Part shown: positions 25,043 to 33,241 of the stretch, in pieces
Layout of the letters: the number at the start of each line of letters is the position of its first letter
Numbering within the stretch: position 1 is the stretch's first letter
Origin: a virus
Virus record (IMG/VR): IMGVR_UViG_3300034524_000090
Span: 55,805-119,804 of that record
Direction: 5' to 3' (one strand)
Length of the DNA stretch: 64,000 nt
The notes under the pieces: model-generated
Databases searched by the model: none
What the model was told of the DNA's origin: nothing
What the model saw: only the letters and a program-made list of their open reading frames with translations
Made by a program: the position numbers and the translations under genes

Positions 25043-25522
25043 TTAGGCCCCCTTTTTATCTTTTTTGTTGTTGCGTTCAACTTTTATAACTAATGCTTTT
25101 TCCTTATTATCCCAGGTGGCTAAATATTTTTTCAGCACTACATCAAAACTACTTAACCATTCGACAAATGTTCTACTAAAAGCCCTACCTGATCTGCCGT
25201 TATTTATAATATCTAGTTTCAAAGCACCCTCATTATCAGGTTTAAATTTTAATTCATTGGTTTCGTCATCAAAAATAGGTTTTAGTCTTATTGCAGATTT
25301 TATATCGGGGCCTAAAGCACTTACAGCGGCTAAATTAAAATGTATAGCGCCTTTTGGAGTAATATTAATTGTAGGGTCTAAAAACCTGGTATAACTACCG
25401 CCTTCAAATACGTGTTGCATTTTGGTTACACCTCCTTTGGTTTTTACTAGTATGCCCGTTTCTTCATCTAAATTATACATTTTATTTTCTCCATAATCAA
25501 GAGTTTTATTTTGTACTAACAT
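25043..25522 (-). CDS. Hypothetical protein between ruvB and the SNF2 helicase
   Basis: 159 aa if started at 25522, where it overlaps the helicase gene by 17 nt. An internal ATG at 25420 has a much better site (AAAGGAGGTG), so a 125-aa form is likely and the start is uncertain. Contents: beta-rich (INITPKGAIHFNLAAVSALGP) with a Lys-rich C-terminus (RNNKKDKKGA). Possibly a DNA-binding accessory; no family recognised. Confidence 0.7.
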   Translation of the reverse strand: MLVQNKTLDYGENKMYNLDEETGILVKTKGGVTKMQHVFEGGSYTRFLDPTINITPKGAIHFNLAAVSALGPDIKSAIRLKPIFDDETNELKFKPDNEGALKLDIINNGRSGRAFSRTFVEWLSSFDVVLKKYLATWDNKEKALVIKVERNNKKDKKGA

Positions 25523-27188
25523 ATTGTTTTAACACCTCACAAATAAATTTACTAACTTTTTTCGATTTTTGTTCTTCCAATATCGCTGAAGAAATTTCGG
25601 TTTTCTGTTGTAAAACCTGATAAATATGTTCGTCTATAGTTTCATTTCCTATCATATACCAGATATTAACAGTTTCTTTTGAGCCAATACGGTGACATCT
25701 TGCTTCTGCTTGTTCGTGTAAAGCAGGTATCCACATTAATTCTAAAAATAAAACATTACTTGCGGCTGTAAAATTAAGACCAACCCCTGTTGCACCAATA
25801 CTTGCTATTAATAGCCTCTTATCTCTATTATTTTGAAATTCTTCAACTATCCTGTTTCGTTTTTTCATATTCGTATCGCCAGTTATAATTAATGCTTCTG
25901 GAAAATTTTCATGCAAGGTATATAAATTCTTTTTATAATGACCAAATACAACTAATTTCCCTTGCTCGTTTTCTAAAAAATTATTTATCCATTCAGTTGT
26001 CGCTTCTAATTTACCCCTTCCTGCTAACTGTTTTAAATAATTCAATTGCGTTAACGCTTCATTGTAGGTTATTTGCATAATTTTTCTCATATCATAACCT
26101 TGCTGTTTGAGCCATTGAATAAAATCTTTTTCAGCAAGATCGTATTCTTCCCTGTTTGATATATCGACAACTAATGATGTTCTAATTCTATTAGGCAAGT
26201 CTTTTAAAACCATATCTTTTGTGCGCCTGATCATAATAGTTGCCCGTAGTTTTTTATTAAGTTCTTTTAAATTACTTGCGCCGCTATAATCCCACCCCCA
26301 AGGCTTTTGTTTTGCATCACAATATCGTTTAACATAATATCTGAAATCATTAAATTCGTGTGGGGCTAGTAAGTGTACTATTGACCACAATTCTATTGGT
26401 TTATTTAAAATCGGCGTGCCAGTTAAGGCTAATATATGAGGAGTTTTTTTACCTAAAGATATTACACTTTTTGCCCGTTTAGTCCTTGTATTTTTTATAT
26501 AATGAGCTTCGTCCAAGATAATAACTTTTGGATTAATTTTTTTAAGTGTTTTTAGCCAGTAACTTATAATATCGTAATTGATAATTATTATCGGCTTATT
26601 TATATCAACTTTTTTTCGCCCCTCCAAAATAACATATTCATTATATTCCTCATCAGGTAAAACTTTTTGTATTTCTTTGGCCCAATTGTATTTTAAAAAA
26701 GCAGGACAAACGATTATAGCTGGTCTTAATTCAGGATGTAATTGTAACCATGCAAGTGATTGTGTTGTTTTCCCTACGCCTAGATCGTCTGTTAATAAAA
26801 CTCTACCCGAGCGTTCTTCAATTAAATACACGCCTGCTTGTTGAAACTTAAACAGCTCTCTTTTTAATACAGGTAATTCAATTTGTGCTTCTGTAATATT
26901 AGAGCTTTGATATAGAGTGTTATATCGTTCTTTAAGGTTTTCAATTTCTTTATAAAGATTTATATCAACAGCAAAATCGTTAATAAAATTACTTAGTAAC
27001 CTTATTGTGTCAAAATTTAATGGGGCCACCCAATTTTTAGTTTGTTTATTAAATTTACGCTTAGGCAGTTCTTTTACCAGTTCTAATAGGTGTTCATTGT
27101 ATTTGAAGCAAATAATTATATGTTTTTTATCGTCTGCTAGTTTTATACAGTTTTCTGGTTGTGATAAAGAAGGATTAAATAATTGCAC
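25506..27188 (-). CDS. SNF2-family helicase, SMARCAL1/HARP-like
   Basis: 560 aa. An N-terminal HARP-like module (KKHIIICFKYNEHLLELVKELPKRKF...WVAP) precedes SF2 motifs: I TDDLGVGKTTQSLA, II DEAHYIKN, III LTGTPILNKPIELW, V IASIGATGVGLNFTAAS and VI QAEARCHRIGS. SMARCAL1-type enzymes reanneal RPA/SSB-coated strands and regress forks. Operon partner of ruvB and the GHKL ATPase, suggesting fork repair on the element. Confidence 0.92.
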   Translation of the reverse strand: MQLFNPSLSQPENCIKLADDKKHIIICFKYNEHLLELVKELPKRKFNKQTKNWVAPLNFDTIRLLSNFINDFAVDINLYKEIENLKERYNTLYQSSNITEAQIELPVLKRELFKFQQAGVYLIEERSGRVLLTDDLGVGKTTQSLAWLQLHPELRPAIIVCPAFLKYNWAKEIQKVLPDEEYNEYVILEGRKKVDINKPIIIINYDIISYWLKTLKKINPKVIILDEAHYIKNTRTKRAKSVISLGKKTPHILALTGTPILNKPIELWSIVHLLAPHEFNDFRYYVKRYCDAKQKPWGWDYSGASNLKELNKKLRATIMIRRTKDMVLKDLPNRIRTSLVVDISNREEYDLAEKDFIQWLKQQGYDMRKIMQITYNEALTQLNYLKQLAGRGKLEATTEWINNFLENEQGKLVVFGHYKKNLYTLHENFPEALIITGDTNMKKRNRIVEEFQNNRDKRLLIASIGATGVGLNFTAASNVLFLELMWIPALHEQAEARCHRIGSKETVNIWYMIGNETIDEHIYQVLQQKTEISSAILEEQKSKKVSKFICEVLKQYVSTK

Positions 27189-27461
27189 TTAATCACCTTC
27201 TTTAAGCATCATATTCTCTATACTTTTTATGTCATCATAACGGGCCATTTCTACTACAATAAGTTGTTCTAAGAATCTATCTTTGGGATTAATCGCTTCT
27301 ACATACCATCTGCTTTTCTTTTTAGATATTTTAACTAAGTTAGGTTTATAGCCGTATTTTTGTAATATTTCATTTGCAATTTCGTTGATTCTTTGACGCC
27401 GATAAAATAACGGTATATAGGCTTTTTTAATCTCTTTAGGTATACGTCCCAAAGCTCGCAT
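27189..27461 (-). CDS. Small basic hypothetical protein
   Basis: 90 aa, begins MRALGRIPKEIKKAYIPLFYRRQR; strongly basic N-terminal half, acidic end. Lies between the GHKL ATPase (2-nt gap) and the SNF2 helicase (overlap of stop), so it is probably co-translated with them. Possible DNA-binding adaptor; no family recognised. Confidence 0.7.
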   Translation of the reverse strand: MRALGRIPKEIKKAYIPLFYRRQRINEIANEILQKYGYKPNLVKISKKKSRWYVEAINPKDRFLEQLIVVEMARYDDIKSIENMMLKEGD

Positions 27462-27463
27462 AC

Positions 27464-28786
27464 TTATGCCTCCAAATATTTTGCAAAATGAAATTTACCA
27501 AAAAGCAATTCCTTTACTAACCTTTGCCATTCCATTTCAAATTCTCTGGTGCTATCAAGAGTTTTTGTGTGTTTATGCAGAGCTTCATGTAATAATGTCA
27601 TTGTTACGTTTTCTACGCTGGTAAAAATTTCTATTGTTAAATAAATCGTATCCTTGATCTTATCATAGAAACCATCAATATTGCCACAATCAATTTTATT
27701 TATATAGCATTGTTGAGTAAGTTTTACAGGCTCTACTGGCCCTACAATTTTCTCTACAATATTTTTAGCAATCCTAAACATTTCTTTTTGTTTTTCATCT
27801 AAACAACTAAATGGTATATCTACCTCATTAAATTTTTGTTCTATTATTTGTTGGCTATAGGGTACTCCTATACGTTCTAAAAATGCTTGAATTGCCCAAG
27901 GTAAATCCAATACCTGAAAACCTAAATATTCAGCAGTATTATCAGCTTTTGTATTATAACTTAAACATTTATTCTGGAATAATTTCATGACAATTGATTT
28001 CCATAGTTCCCGATTTTGGGGCCATATTGATACTCTACTTTCGACATAATCGCTAAATTTATTTCTCATTTCTAGTATTTTTTCTAGAAAATATGTTATT
28101 ACTTTTTTGCTTTGCGTTTCTTCTAAAGCGTTACGCATCATCTTTTCTAATTGTTGCATATCAACTACAGTCCGATCACGATTTTGAGCTTCTTTACCAA
28201 CTCCTTGAAAATTATAAGAGAATAATAAATTAGGCATCTCGGTTGCTAAAACACCATTAATAAAAACTTTTCCTCCAGGCAAACCGATAACAGGATCAAG
28301 TTGTTTTATTTTTTCTTTCCGTAATTCTTTAAAATACTGTTTAGCCTGTTCCACTTCTTCAGGAGTGCATTCAATTTCAAACCTAGTTCCAACTTCTCTA
28401 GAAATCGATCTAATATTAAATGCTAAAACTTCACAACCCAATGCCTTAGAAAAGATTATTTCTGGTCTAATACGATAACCTACAGTATCTATAATCATTT
28501 CCCTGCCTAATCTGGCTATAACCAGCATAGCCAATTTAAGTCCTTCGCCAAATTGTCCAATCAAATTATTATCGTCTCTTTTACTTGATTTGCCCAAAGC
28601 CAAATCTATAGTTGAAATACCAGGGCCATCATCTTCAATAATAAATTTATTTTTACCTCTATGAAAACGAATATTGCAATTGTATTTAGTTTTTGTGTCA
28701 AAGGCTTCTTGTAATATTTCTCGTAAAGCCTCTACTATTCCCCAATGAGGCACATATTCAGTAGAAATTGCAGTTTCAATACGCAT
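27464..28786 (-). CDS. GHKL (HSP90/MutL/MORC-type) ATPase with C-terminal HEXXH motif
   Basis: 440 aa. ATP lid motifs: N-box EALREILQEAFDTK (the usual Asn is replaced by Glu), G1 IEDDGPGIS and G2 LIGQFGEGLKLA. The middle third is unlike MutL or HSP90. Near residue 396 is MTLLHEALHKHTKT, an HEXXH zinc-metallopeptidase signature followed by a conserved-looking Glu-rich helix. Combining a GHKL switch with a zincin-like site is unusual; proteolysis is inference only. Start codon follows GGAGGGG. Confidence 0.82.
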   Translation of the reverse strand: MRIETAISTEYVPHWGIVEALREILQEAFDTKTKYNCNIRFHRGKNKFIIEDDGPGISTIDLALGKSSKRDDNNLIGQFGEGLKLAMLVIARLGREMIIDTVGYRIRPEIIFSKALGCEVLAFNIRSISREVGTRFEIECTPEEVEQAKQYFKELRKEKIKQLDPVIGLPGGKVFINGVLATEMPNLLFSYNFQGVGKEAQNRDRTVVDMQQLEKMMRNALEETQSKKVITYFLEKILEMRNKFSDYVESRVSIWPQNRELWKSIVMKLFQNKCLSYNTKADNTAEYLGFQVLDLPWAIQAFLERIGVPYSQQIIEQKFNEVDIPFSCLDEKQKEMFRIAKNIVEKIVGPVEPVKLTQQCYINKIDCGNIDGFYDKIKDTIYLTIEIFTSVENVTMTLLHEALHKHTKTLDSTREFEMEWQRLVKELLFGKFHFAKYLEA

Positions 28787-28810
28787 TGTTGTATTTCCCC
28801 TCCTTAATAA

Positions 28811-28993
28811 TTATTCTTCCACTTCTTGATTAGATATTTCCCTGAATAATTGGCCGCACTTAGGACATTTAAACCAAGTACCCTTATATTCTAAGTCACC
28901 TTCATAATCACAAAAAGGACAATAAACAGGAGCTAAAGAAGAATAATCTTGATAGTTAAAGTTATCTGTAGTAGAATAATTAATTTCCAACAT
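28811..28993 (-). CDS. Zinc-ribbon microprotein
   Basis: 60 aa with VYCPFCDYEGD and FKCPKCGQLF, a complete four-Cys zinc ribbon, flanked by acidic tails. Overlaps the upstream gene by 14 nt. Confidence 0.75.
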   Translation of the reverse strand: MLEINYSTTDNFNYQDYSSLAPVYCPFCDYEGDLEYKGTWFKCPKCGQLFREISNQEVEE

Positions 28994-29228
28994 AATAATA
29001 ACCTCCTTTGTCTTCCCAGTATTTATCTATTAGTTTTTTTATTTTTTGGATTGCCTCCTCTTTTGTATCTGCCCAATCTACTCCAAGAGTAGTATCGTCT
29101 TTATATGCCTCCCCTTCCCATTTACCAAGAAAAGGAGTGAATTTGCCCATTACAGGAGCTACCCAAAATTTAAATCCTTTATACTGATGATTTTCGCCCA
29201 TAAAAAACTCTAAACATTTGCAAGGCAT
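28980..29228 (-). CDS. Hypothetical protein, 82 aa
   Basis: Contains GFKFWVAPVMGKF and a C-terminal helix TKEEAIQKIKKLIDKYWEDKG. Weak resemblance to small phage proteins that pair a beta sheet with one helix; function unknown. Confidence 0.68.
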   Translation of the reverse strand: MPCKCLEFFMGENHQYKGFKFWVAPVMGKFTPFLGKWEGEAYKDDTTLGVDWADTKEEAIQKIKKLIDKYWEDKGGYYYVGN

Positions 29229-29244
29229 TATTTACTCTCCCCTT

Positions 29245-29637
29245 CTATATATCCATTTGACAGATAAATTGTGTACCACAACGACATTCATAAGTAAAAA
29301 CAAATGCGCCCTTATCTTTATTTTCTTTGGCAATATCATAATCTACAACATGCATATCTTTTGTTTCCCCACAAGCAGGACATTTTCTTTCAAAGTAAAT
29401 ATTGTTTTTATCAGTTAGTTTTTCTCTTTTCTTGGTCTTTTGTTTGGCTTTATCTTTTTTCATATCGGCTTTTGTTTTTCTGTCCTCATAACATTCTTTA
29501 CATAATTTTACACTTGTACCAACTAAATAATATTCCTGCCCAACCTTTAATAAAGTTCCACACTGCCTGCATTTAACACTCTTTTGTCTGACAGTCTGTA
29601 TTGTAGCATTATTATAATCCAAAACGGTTCTAGCCAT
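29245..29637 (-). CDS. Double zinc-ribbon protein, first gene of the recombination operon
   Basis: 130 aa. A first zinc site (KCRQCGTLLK...LCKECYEDRK), a highly basic linker (KADMKKDKAKQKTKKREK) and a second ribbon (CPACGETKD...YECRCGTQF). Likely nucleic-acid binding. Directly behind a perfect consensus promoter. Confidence 0.75.
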   Translation of the reverse strand: MARTVLDYNNATIQTVRQKSVKCRQCGTLLKVGQEYYLVGTSVKLCKECYEDRKTKADMKKDKAKQKTKKREKLTDKNNIYFERKCPACGETKDMHVVDYDIAKENKDKGAFVFTYECRCGTQFICQMDI

Positions 29638-29677
29638 AGGCTAGCCTCCTTTTTGGTTGTTTAATTATTGTACCCCT

Positions 29678-29706
29678 ATTATAATTCATAAAATCTTTAT
29701 TGTCAA
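29678..29706 (-). promoter_or_regulatory. Perfect consensus sigma-A promoter for the 29.6-21 kb operon
   Basis: TTGACA, a 17-nt spacer and TATAAT on the minus strand, about 40 nt upstream of the first start codon. Confidence 0.92.
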
Positions 29707-29721
29707 TTTTTCTTTATAGAA

Positions 29722-29753
29722 AATTAAAAGGGAAAGGGGCTACCCCTTTTCCT
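29722..29753 (-). terminator. Intrinsic terminator between minus-strand operons
   Basis: GGAAAAGGGG pairs with CCCCTTTCC over TAG on the minus strand, followed by CTTTTAATTTT. It insulates the recombination operon from genes above 29.78 kb. Confidence 0.85.
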
Positions 29754-29778
29754 TTATTATTTCAATAACAAGCCGAAT

Positions 29779-30261
29779 TTATTCTTTTATTTCAATCAAG
29801 TAAGGCCAATTACGTTCCAATGTGCCACCATTTCCGTATCCCTTATATGCTTTACTGACAGCCTCAATAACTTTTTCCCATTCTTGATCATTAATGTCTA
29901 CTATCGTATAAAGTTGCATTGTGCCTCCAAAAACGTCTCGAAATATGCGGGCATTTCTTGTAACAGGACTATATTTACAAGCTATTTGGTCAATAAGTTT
30001 TAAAATATCGTCAAGCTCATTATCATCTTCAATTTTTAATGCTAAACGGTTAATTAAATCAGAAATCAATTCTGAAGGATAACAAAAAGGCGGTTCCCAA
30101 TCTCCATATTGGCTTTCGCTTCTAGGTAAATAGAAATAAATTGGTATTTCTTTGTTGTTCAGTCTTGCAACACAATTGGGTTCTATAATATCTTCCAAAT
30201 TCGTCATATAACTTTTTACTTCTTCTTCTAAAATATTCAATTGGGCTTGACTAAGGGCCAT
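29779..30261 (-). CDS. Hypothetical protein, 160 aa
   Basis: Start set at 30261 because AAAGGAGG lies 7 nt upstream; the frame extends further but without a site. Begins MALSQAQLNILEEEVKSYM; contains a Pro/aromatic stretch WEPPFCYPSELI and acidic helices. No family recognised. Confidence 0.65.
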   Translation of the reverse strand: MALSQAQLNILEEEVKSYMTNLEDIIEPNCVARLNNKEIPIYFYLPRSESQYGDWEPPFCYPSELISDLINRLALKIEDDNELDDILKLIDQIACKYSPVTRNARIFRDVFGGTMQLYTIVDINDQEWEKVIEAVSKAYKGYGNGGTLERNWPYLIEIKE

Positions 30262-30274
30262 TTGTAATCCTCCT

Positions 30275-30766
30275 TTACGCTTCTCCAAATATTTTTTTAC
30301 GTCCTTCTTCAATTACCTTATCAATTTCTTCTACATTTTGTTTCCCAAAAAGAAAAGCAACCAAAAACTTTCTTGCTGGCGGTATTACATTTTCTATAAA
30401 CCATTTTCTTATCCTGCCAGGATTTGGCTTTTCTTTTATATCAACCAACATTTTAGAAATTGGCAACGCAATAATGGATTTAATACCAATTAAGGGGTCA
30501 AAATAAGCCTGCTTAAAGGCTTCATCATAAACTTCTGACTTAAATTTTTCAAACTCAAATTCTCTGGCGGCCATAATTTTGCTGGCTTTTTCTAGTTCTT
30601 TTTCTTCATAATTTAACACATCATTCATGCCACCACAGTCTTCATATATATAGAATAAAATTTCGTCTATTTCTTTATCCAGTTTATTGCCATCGTCATC
30701 ATATATCTCAGCTCTAATTATTTTATTATTATCAGTTTCAATAATAATTGAATATCTTTCGCTCAT
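30275..30766 (-). CDS. Hypothetical protein, 163 aa
   Basis: Acidic N-terminal half with DDDGNKLDKEIDEILFYIYEDCGG, basic C-terminal half with IRKWFIENVIPPARKFLVAFLFGKQ, which could be membrane-peripheral. Unknown function. Confidence 0.65.
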   Translation of the reverse strand: MSERYSIIIETDNNKIIRAEIYDDDGNKLDKEIDEILFYIYEDCGGMNDVLNYEEKELEKASKIMAAREFEFEKFKSEVYDEAFKQAYFDPLIGIKSIIALPISKMLVDIKEKPNPGRIRKWFIENVIPPARKFLVAFLFGKQNVEEIDKVIEEGRKKIFGEA

Positions 30767-30790
30767 TTATTTAACCTCCTACTAAAATAG

Positions 30791-31186
30791 TCAGATATTA
30801 TTTTTGTTAATAAGATTGTGCTGTTTGGCAACTTTAATTGCTTCTTCATAGGCTTCATCGAAGCTATTATAACCCAATTTTTCTTCTGTTTCAAATGCCC
30901 TTTTGTTGTCAAAAAATATAAAGCAAAAACCCCAACTGTTTTTAATATAATTATAAATTACCTTAAGAATACACTGCGAAATATTATCTTGCGATAGAAT
31001 TTCTTCTATAGCTACATAGTTAGAAGGCTCTATATTCATAATTTCAACATCTTTTGTGCATATATTACACCAAACATTTTTGCCAATAAATGGCAGATCA
31101 GCTCCTGGGTCTAAAGGCTGGTCATACCAAGAACTAATATGACCACAAGATAAAATTATATTAGGGGAACCTTGTCGTTTAAACAT
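30791..31186 (-). CDS. Zinc-binding hypothetical protein, paralog of the 35.0-35.4 kb gene
   Basis: 131 aa. The N-terminal module SCGHISSWYDQPLDPGADLP and KNVWCNICTKD matches position for position the protein at 35020-35355 (CGH..W.DQP...DLPF.G.N.WCN.C). The His and Cys residues suggest a zinc site. The C-terminal halves differ. Confidence 0.7.
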   Translation of the reverse strand: MFKRQGSPNIILSCGHISSWYDQPLDPGADLPFIGKNVWCNICTKDVEIMNIEPSNYVAIEEILSQDNISQCILKVIYNYIKNSWGFCFIFFDNKRAFETEEKLGYNSFDEAYEEAIKVAKQHNLINKNNI

Positions 31187-31260
31187 AATTTAAACCTTCT
31201 TTAATATTATTTTAACTAAACACGCTCCTAAATTAAAGCCCCCCAAATACACTTTCTGTT

Positions 31261-31374
31261 CTAGATATTATCAAAAACGTCTAAAAGATAGAAAAACATT
31301 AACAGAAATATAGTCCAAAATGTTAACCATTTAAACCCATAAAAGTCAATAAACAAATATTTCAATAAAACCAA
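31261..31374 (-). CDS. 37-aa membrane microprotein
   Basis: TTG start with GGAGG 9 nt upstream. The product is nearly all hydrophobic and aromatic, ending WTIFLLMFFYLLDVFDNI: one transmembrane helix. Too short for confident calling, but frame, start context and composition agree. Confidence 0.45.
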   Translation of the reverse strand: MVLLKYLFIDFYGFKWLTFWTIFLLMFFYLLDVFDNI

Positions 31375-31392
31375 ACTAATAGACCTCCCTCC

Positions 31393-31638
31393 CTACCCCA
31401 CTTTTTTCCTTTGTGCAACATAAGAGGCCAGCTTAATACTGGCCTCCCAATCTCCCTTAGTATTACCTGCTATATAGTTATATGTTGCAAAAATATCAAA
31501 CGGTTTATAGCCCAAAGGTACTAACATTGCTTTTAGTTCTATATATTCCCTTGATTTCTTCACTCGTCTTTCTCGTAACATTTTTAAACAATTTTGTATC
31601 CGCAAAACCAAATTAGGATCAGGATTTTGCCGTTTCAT
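31393..31638 (-). CDS. Basic hypothetical protein, 81 aa
   Basis: Start at 31638 chosen for GGGAG 8 nt upstream. Begins MKRQNPDPNLVLRIQNCLKM, with a basic helix LRERRVKKSREYIELKAML. Possible nucleic-acid binding. Confidence 0.65.
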   Translation of the reverse strand: MKRQNPDPNLVLRIQNCLKMLRERRVKKSREYIELKAMLVPLGYKPFDIFATYNYIAGNTKGDWEASIKLASYVAQRKKVG

Positions 31639-31680
31639 GTTATACACTCCCTTTTTCGTTTAATTATTCTGTTGTTGTTT

Positions 31681-31803
31681 TTATAATTCAATATATAGCC
31701 CCATATCAGCTTCTTCTCGTAAACATTCTTCACAGCCTGTACACCAAGGATCATTACATATTGGGCATGGATGTACGTCATATCTTGCATCAATATTTCT
31801 CAT
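31681..31803 (-). CDS. 40-aa Cys-rich microprotein
   Basis: ATG with GGAGG 7 nt upstream, overlapping the preceding gene by 14 nt. Five Cys in HPCPICNDPWCTGCEEC form a compact zinc-type cluster; acidic C-terminus. Confidence 0.65.
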   Translation of the reverse strand: MRNIDARYDVHPCPICNDPWCTGCEECLREEADMGLYIEL

Positions 31804-32050
31804 AAATAAACCTCCTTAGATTTTTTAAGGCTTCTTCGGCCTCTCTTTTATGTTCATAAAAGTTTTCTGTATAATCCACTATTAAACCATTTTCTTCTGG
31901 AGTTTCTCCTACTATTGTATAACCTTTTTTGAAATTTACTGCTTCTTTAGTATCAACAATAGCTTCTTGAGCTTCTTGAAGAGTATCAAATATATCAATA
32001 TAATTCCCATTTTTGTCAATTGTAGCCCAACAAGTTTGAATAGTAATCAT
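31790..32050 (-). CDS. Hypothetical protein, 86 aa
   Basis: Beta-alpha pattern with DIFDTLQEAQEAIVDTKEAV and a C-terminal helix KREAEEALKNLRRFIYEKY. GGAGAG precedes the ATG. Unknown function. Confidence 0.65.
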   Translation of the reverse strand: MITIQTCWATIDKNGNYIDIFDTLQEAQEAIVDTKEAVNFKKGYTIVGETPEENGLIVDYTENFYEHKREAEEALKNLRRFIYEKY

Positions 32051-32074
32051 TTTTCTCTCTCCTTTATTTTTTAA

Positions 32075-32407
32075 TTAAAGTTCATATAAACTTAAGCTCC
32101 AAGCATAACCTAGCTCATAAAAATATCCATAACTCTCTAGTAATCTATAAAATTCTTGTAATAACTTAGGACACTTACCATAATTTATGACTTCATAAAA
32201 CGGCCCTTCAAAAGTCATAGTGATTGTTTTATCATTGGCGTATTTAGTATAGTCACTTCCTTTGTATCCTTCTTCCAATACCCATTTACCTTCTGTAAAT
32301 GTAGACAATCTTTGATTGTTAAAATAAATAGTTACGTCTTCTTGACAATTATATTCAGTTAAAAGATCCGCAATAGCAAAAGCCAATTCTTCAAGATTAG
32401 TTTGCAT
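32075..32407 (-). CDS. Hypothetical protein, 110 aa
   Basis: ATG at 32407 chosen because GGAGG is upstream; a longer frame overlaps the neighbour. Acidic, with LAFAIADLLTEYNCQEDVTIYFN and a Tyr-rich C-terminus. Unknown. Confidence 0.62.
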   Translation of the reverse strand: MQTNLEELAFAIADLLTEYNCQEDVTIYFNNQRLSTFTEGKWVLEEGYKGSDYTKYANDKTITMTFEGPFYEVINYGKCPKLLQEFYRLLESYGYFYELGYAWSLSLYEL

Positions 32408-32579
32408 TTGTGTTTTTCCTCCAATCAAATGATTTACAGGCAAGTTGATGAGGTTCGGAATTATGACCTAATTTACAAAATCCACCTTGTTCTATTATAT
32501 CTTGAAAAGTCATATTACCTTCACATAGAAGACAATAAAAACCAATTTTAAAAAATTTGCAATCAATACATCGCTTCAT
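32397..32579 (-). CDS. Cys-rich zinc-binding microprotein
   Basis: 60 aa. Begins MKRCIDCKFFKIGFYCLLCEG, with further Cys in GGFCKLGH and LACKSFDW. The CxDCKFFK opening is shared by many small phage zinc proteins. Confidence 0.72.
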   Translation of the reverse strand: MKRCIDCKFFKIGFYCLLCEGNMTFQDIIEQGGFCKLGHNSEPHQLACKSFDWRKNTNAN

Positions 32580-32604
32580 TAATAATTACCCTCCTTTATT
32601 ATAA

Positions 32605-32772
32605 TTAAATCATTATACTTCCTTCTTCTTCGTAACCACAACTAGGACAAATGTAATAACCATATACATACATTTCATCGCCATAACCTACTTCTTTATC
32701 TTCCACTAAAAACCAAAGTTCACTACCACATTCATCACATTTCTCAAGGGTTTTAAATCGTTCGGCTACCAT
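32605..32772 (-). CDS. 55-aa zinc-ribbon microprotein
   Basis: ATG with GGAGG upstream. KCDECGSELWFLVE and YICPSCGYEEEG give a four-Cys ribbon of the kind that stabilises small nucleic-acid or protein-binding folds. Confidence 0.7.
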   Translation of the reverse strand: MVAERFKTLEKCDECGSELWFLVEDKEVGYGDEMYVYGYYICPSCGYEEEGSIMI

Positions 32773-32792
32773 ATTTTAACCTCCCTTTGTTT

Positions 32793-33002
32793 TTATAGTC
32801 TATAATAATCATAACTATCATCAGGAAGGGGTAAAATTCCACAAGAACTCAATTCTTCAAGTCCTAATTTAATTATTTTTTTATCAGCTATACTTATTTT
32901 TTCTGTGCTTCCACTTTCTATTTTATCCCATAATTCGCTTGGAACATTAATTCTTGTACGGATTTCGTACTCGGGTCGCTCAATAACAAATACTAGCTCC
33001 AT
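32793..33002 (-). CDS. Hypothetical protein, 69 aa
   Basis: Acidic; begins MELVFVIERPEYEIRTRINVP and ends DDSYDYYRL. Good ribosome binding site; unknown function. Confidence 0.6.
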   Translation of the reverse strand: MELVFVIERPEYEIRTRINVPSELWDKIESGSTEKISIADKKIIKLGLEELSSCGILPLPDDSYDYYRL

Positions 33003-33021
33003 TGTTTTACTTACCTCCTAT

Positions 33022-33207
33022 TTATTCTGCGGTTATTAAATTTTCCCATAAATTTTGTATATCAACTAACATAGAATAAAGTTCTTCAGCCCCATATTCT
33101 CCTTCTTCGTACTTAGTAAGAACCCTACACAATCTATCATAGATTATTTTTAAAGCTAAATTCTTTTCCATTTTGTAAAGAAGTTCTTTCTCGTAATTAT
33201 CAAACAT
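33022..33207 (-). CDS. Hypothetical helical protein, 61 aa
   Basis: Begins MFDNYEKELLYKMEKNLALK; two predicted amphipathic helices. Unknown. Confidence 0.6.
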   Translation of the reverse strand: MFDNYEKELLYKMEKNLALKIIYDRLCRVLTKYEEGEYGAEELYSMLVDIQNLWENLITAE

Positions 33208-33241
33208 AGTTCTGCTCCCTACCTTCAGTTCTAATCTAATT

